From NCBI RefSeq assembly GCF_024171765.1, contig NZ_JAMTCI010000001.1:2342796-2406795 (forward strand): a DNA stretch of 64,000 nucleotides. Reading direction: 5' to 3'. This stretch comes from Williamsia deligens. GTDB taxonomy: Bacteria > Actinomycetota > Actinomycetes > Mycobacteriales > Mycobacteriaceae. The notes beneath the pieces were generated by a model, which made no database searches, had not been told where the DNA came from, and saw nothing but the letters and a program-made list of their open reading frames with translations. The position numbers were made by a program, and so were the translations under genes. Positions 61,834 through 64,000 of this stretch are shown here, in pieces. The first letter of the stretch is position 1. Each line of letters begins with the position of its first letter.

Positions 61834-64000
61834 ATGCGGCGACTGGCGCTGACCCAGGCTCAACGAGCTCTGTGGGATCTGCACCTTGCGTCGGCTCAGG
61901 CGTCGGTCGCCGTCGCGTACTACCTGTCCCTGACCGGTCCGCTCGACACTGATCTCCTTGGTCAGGTCGGACGCGAGTACGTGGCTCGGCGGGCGACGCT
62001 GTTCCTGCGTTTCGAGGCCGGCGCCGAAGGCGTCGCGACGGTGCACGATCCGTCACTGGACGATTCGAACGTTGCGGTCGACTTCCGTGACGAGGCCGAT
62101 CCGCTGGCCGCGGCGCGGGAGTGGATGGTTGCCGACGCGTCGGCACCGCTCGACCCCACGCGTGACCGGACTGCTTTGTTCGGGTTGCTGCGGGTCGCGG
62201 ATGACCAGCACCTCATCTACATGCGAGGTCACCACTTGGTGGCCGACGGCGTTGCGGCCATGCAACTGCTCGATGAGTGGGGGCGCCTTTACACGGAGGC
62301 GGTCGAGGGGCGGGAACCGTCGTATCCGGCTCCCGAGGATTTCGGGCCGGCACTCGAGGCGGATGCGGCGTACCTGACGTCGACCCGTCGAGAGCGCGAT
62401 CGCGACTACTGGCGGGAACAGCTGTCGGGTGTCCCGCCGCCTTCATCCCTGAGCCGACGGTCCGGCGACCTGTCGTCGCGGACGCATCAGATCAGCGGAC
62501 TGATCCCGGCATCGACCGCCGAGCTGGTGCGTCAGGTCGAAGCCGAATACACGACCACGCTGCCGGCTGTCATCGGTACCGTGCTCACCATCTATCTCTC
62601 CCGGATGACCGGTCAACGCGACGTGCAGATCGCGCTGCCCGTCGCCGCGCGGACCGTTGCCGCCCTGCGGAAGACGCCACTGCCGGTGTCGAATGTCGTT
62701 CCCATCCGCACACAGCTCTCCGGCGACACCACTGTCGCTGACGCCCTGCGGGCAACGCAGTCCTCGATGCTCGGCGCCCTGCGCCACCAGCGCTACCGCT
62801 ATGAGGACATCCGCGCCGACCTGGCCGCGGCCGGCACACCCGTCCCCGCGACGCCCGGTGTCACCGGCGCGATCCTCAACCTCATGCTCATCGAGCCGAC
62901 CGTCCGCTTCGGCGACGCCACCGGCACCGTCCAGATCATCAGCACCGGCCCCATCGACGACCTCTCGGTCACCATCTACCCCCGCGTCACCGCCGACGGC
63001 ACCCTCGCCACCCAGGTCGACCTCGACACCAACCCCCACCGCTACACCGCGGACGAGACGCGCACCCATCACGCCCGCCTCCTGCACCTCCTCGACGAGA
63101 TGTGCCGGTCACTTCTGACCGACCCGGACAGCCACGTGGTCGACCTGGCGCTGCTCGACGATGACGAGCGAGCAGCCATACAGACGGTCACCGGACCGGC
63201 AGCGCCGGAACCCACGTCGCTGGCGACGCTGCTCGCCGAGAACGCACTGGAGTCGCCGTCGACGCCGGCGATCGAGGTCGGCGGGGCCATCGTGACCTAC
63301 GGCGATCTGACGTCGACGAGTTCCCAGCCCGATGCGGTGATCGGGGGAGTGGCGACGGTCGAGCGGGGGCGGGGGATCGAGCAGAGCGTCGGCATCTGGG
63401 CGACCGCGCGCCGTCCGGAACCATTGCTGGTCCTCGACCCGGACCTGCCGCCGCAGCGCCGCGACCGGATCGTCGAGCTCGTCGGCACCGCGAACCTGCC
63501 TGTCGCGCAGGGGGCCGAGCATCCCGACGGCGCTGAGTACCTGGTCTTCACCTCGGGCACGACCGGCGAGCCGAAGGGTGTCGTCGTGCCGCATCGGGGG
63601 ATCGCCGCGCTCGCGGCCGAATTCCGATCGAGGTTCGCCACCGACGAACCCGTTCGCGTCGCGCAGCTCGCCTCGCCGGCGTTCGACGCGACGATCCTCG
63701 AGCACATCCTGGCCGCGGCGCTAGGTGGCACCGTGATCCCGGCCCCCACAGGCGCGCTGTCCGGAGAGGCTCTCGCGCAGTACCTGAACGACAACCGGAT
63801 CACGCACGCGCTCGTCACCCCGAGCGTCTTGGCCACCATCACCCCCGACGCCCTCGAGCCCGGCGTCCTCACCACCCTGATGACCGGTGGCGAGGCGCTG
63901 CCCGCCGGCCTCGCCGCGACGTGGGCGACCGGCCGCTCGATGCACAACCTCTACGGCCCCGCCGAGACCACCATCGTCGCGACCGCTGCACACATCACCG
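61834..64000 (+). CDS. Nonribosomal peptide synthetase, N-terminal C-A part (cut by window edge)
   Basis: The frame is open from ATG 61834 (MRRLALTQAQRALWDLHLAS) to the right edge, 722 codons. A condensation domain (about 1-430) has the intact catalytic motif MRGHHLVADGVAA and VSNVVPIRTQLSGDT. An adenylation domain follows (from about 455): LVFTSGTTGEPKGVVVPHRG, LASPAFDATILE, LMTGGEALP and NLYGPAETTIVAT. The amino acid cannot be predicted because the domain is cut. A leading C domain suggests an acylated starter or a mid-line subunit of an assembly line. GTG 61825 is an alternative start. It may be co-transcribed with the kinase. Confidence 0.9.
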   Translation, partial: MRRLALTQAQRALWDLHLASAQASVAVAYYLSLTGPLDTDLLGQVGREYVARRATLFLRFEAGAEGVATVHDPSLDDSNVAVDFRDEADPLAAAREWMVADASAPLDPTRDRTALFGLLRVADDQHLIYMRGHHLVADGVAAMQLLDEWGRLYTEAVEGREPSYPAPEDFGPALEADAAYLTSTRRERDRDYWREQLSGVPPPSSLSRRSGDLSSRTHQISGLIPASTAELVRQVEAEYTTTLPAVIGTVLTIYLSRMTGQRDVQIALPVAARTVAALRKTPLPVSNVVPIRTQLSGDTTVADALRATQSSMLGALRHQRYRYEDIRADLAAAGTPVPATPGVTGAILNLMLIEPTVRFGDATGTVQIISTGPIDDLSVTIYPRVTADGTLATQVDLDTNPHRYTADETRTHHARLLHLLDEMCRSLLTDPDSHVVDLALLDDDERAAIQTVTGPAAPEPTSLATLLAENALESPSTPAIEVGGAIVTYGDLTSTSSQPDAVIGGVATVERGRGIEQSVGIWATARRPEPLLVLDPDLPPQRRDRIVELVGTANLPVAQGAEHPDGAEYLVFTSGTTGEPKGVVVPHRGIAALAAEFRSRFATDEPVRVAQLASPAFDATILEHILAAALGGTVIPAPTGALSGEALAQYLNDNRITHALVTPSVLATITPDALEPGVLTTLMTGGEALPAGLAATWATGRSMHNLYGPAETTIVATAAHIT

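Noticed and set aside
1-64000. tRNA, rRNA, CRISPR arrays, replication origin, intact transposase
   Set aside because: None was seen on reading both strands by eye; no cloverleaf-like, repeat-spacer or DDE-transposase sequence stood out.

Overview
The window comes from a high-GC actinobacterium of the mycolic-acid group (Mycobacteriales; Gordonia or Williamsia would fit, but the genus is inferred). The grounds are a menE / DUF3349 / small membrane protein / pitA / VOC gene order that matches, from memory, the Rv0542c-Rv0546c block of Mycobacterium tuberculosis, an F420-type LLM oxidoreductase, an Lsr2 nucleoid protein, a cutinase, DUF222/HNH and DUF3558 proteins, frequent GTG starts and many 4-nt ATGA/GTGA gene overlaps. 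No tRNA, rRNA, CRISPR array or intact insertion sequence was seen.

Layout. 0-3.3 kb: a two-component system (response regulator, histidine kinase, degenerate kinase-like protein) and the start of another LuxR-type regulator. 3.3-6.3 kb: a nitroreductase and a four-gene envelope/stress operon (DUF3618, holin-X). 6.3-11.1 kb: menaquinone ligase MenE, two DUF3349 proteins, phosphate transporter PitA, a glyoxalase-fold protein and a lipoprotein. 11.3-22.1 kb: mixed genes (LLM oxidoreductase, Lsr2, GGDEF cyclase, SASA esterase, a frameshifted DUF222/HNH gene, an A-T-TE NRPS-like enzyme, cutinase, nitroreductase).

22.2-30 kb: a secreted clan-A glycosidase convergent with four 4-nt-overlapping genes (BcsB-like protein, polytopic membrane protein, cellulose-synthase-like GT2, GT-C mannosyltransferase-like protein). 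This looks like a synthase-dependent exopolysaccharide system. 30.5-46.8 kb: a Wzx/Wzy-type polysaccharide locus with methyltransferases, DUF4012 protein, a class F-like sortase with a small partner, GDP-fucose synthase, a truncated gmd abutting a truncated wcaF-like gene, acetyltransferases, ligase/polymerase, glycosyltransferases, flippase, secreted glycosidase and a Wzz-Wzc tyrosine kinase.

46.8-60.3 kb: a second glycan module that looks less GC-rich by eye, with its own Wzy-like protein, flippase, methyltransferase and six or seven glycosyltransferases. It is bounded on the right by a paralog of the same Wzc kinase in the same orientation. 61.8 kb to the right edge: the start of an NRPS (C-A) that runs out of the window.

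Together, about 38 kb is devoted to making, exporting, decorating and trimming surface polysaccharides, apparently at least two Wzx/Wzy-type glycans plus one synthase-type glycan. Several genes carry single-base frameshifts that always look like one missing base, often in a G/C run, so assembly error must be excluded before they are called pseudogenes.
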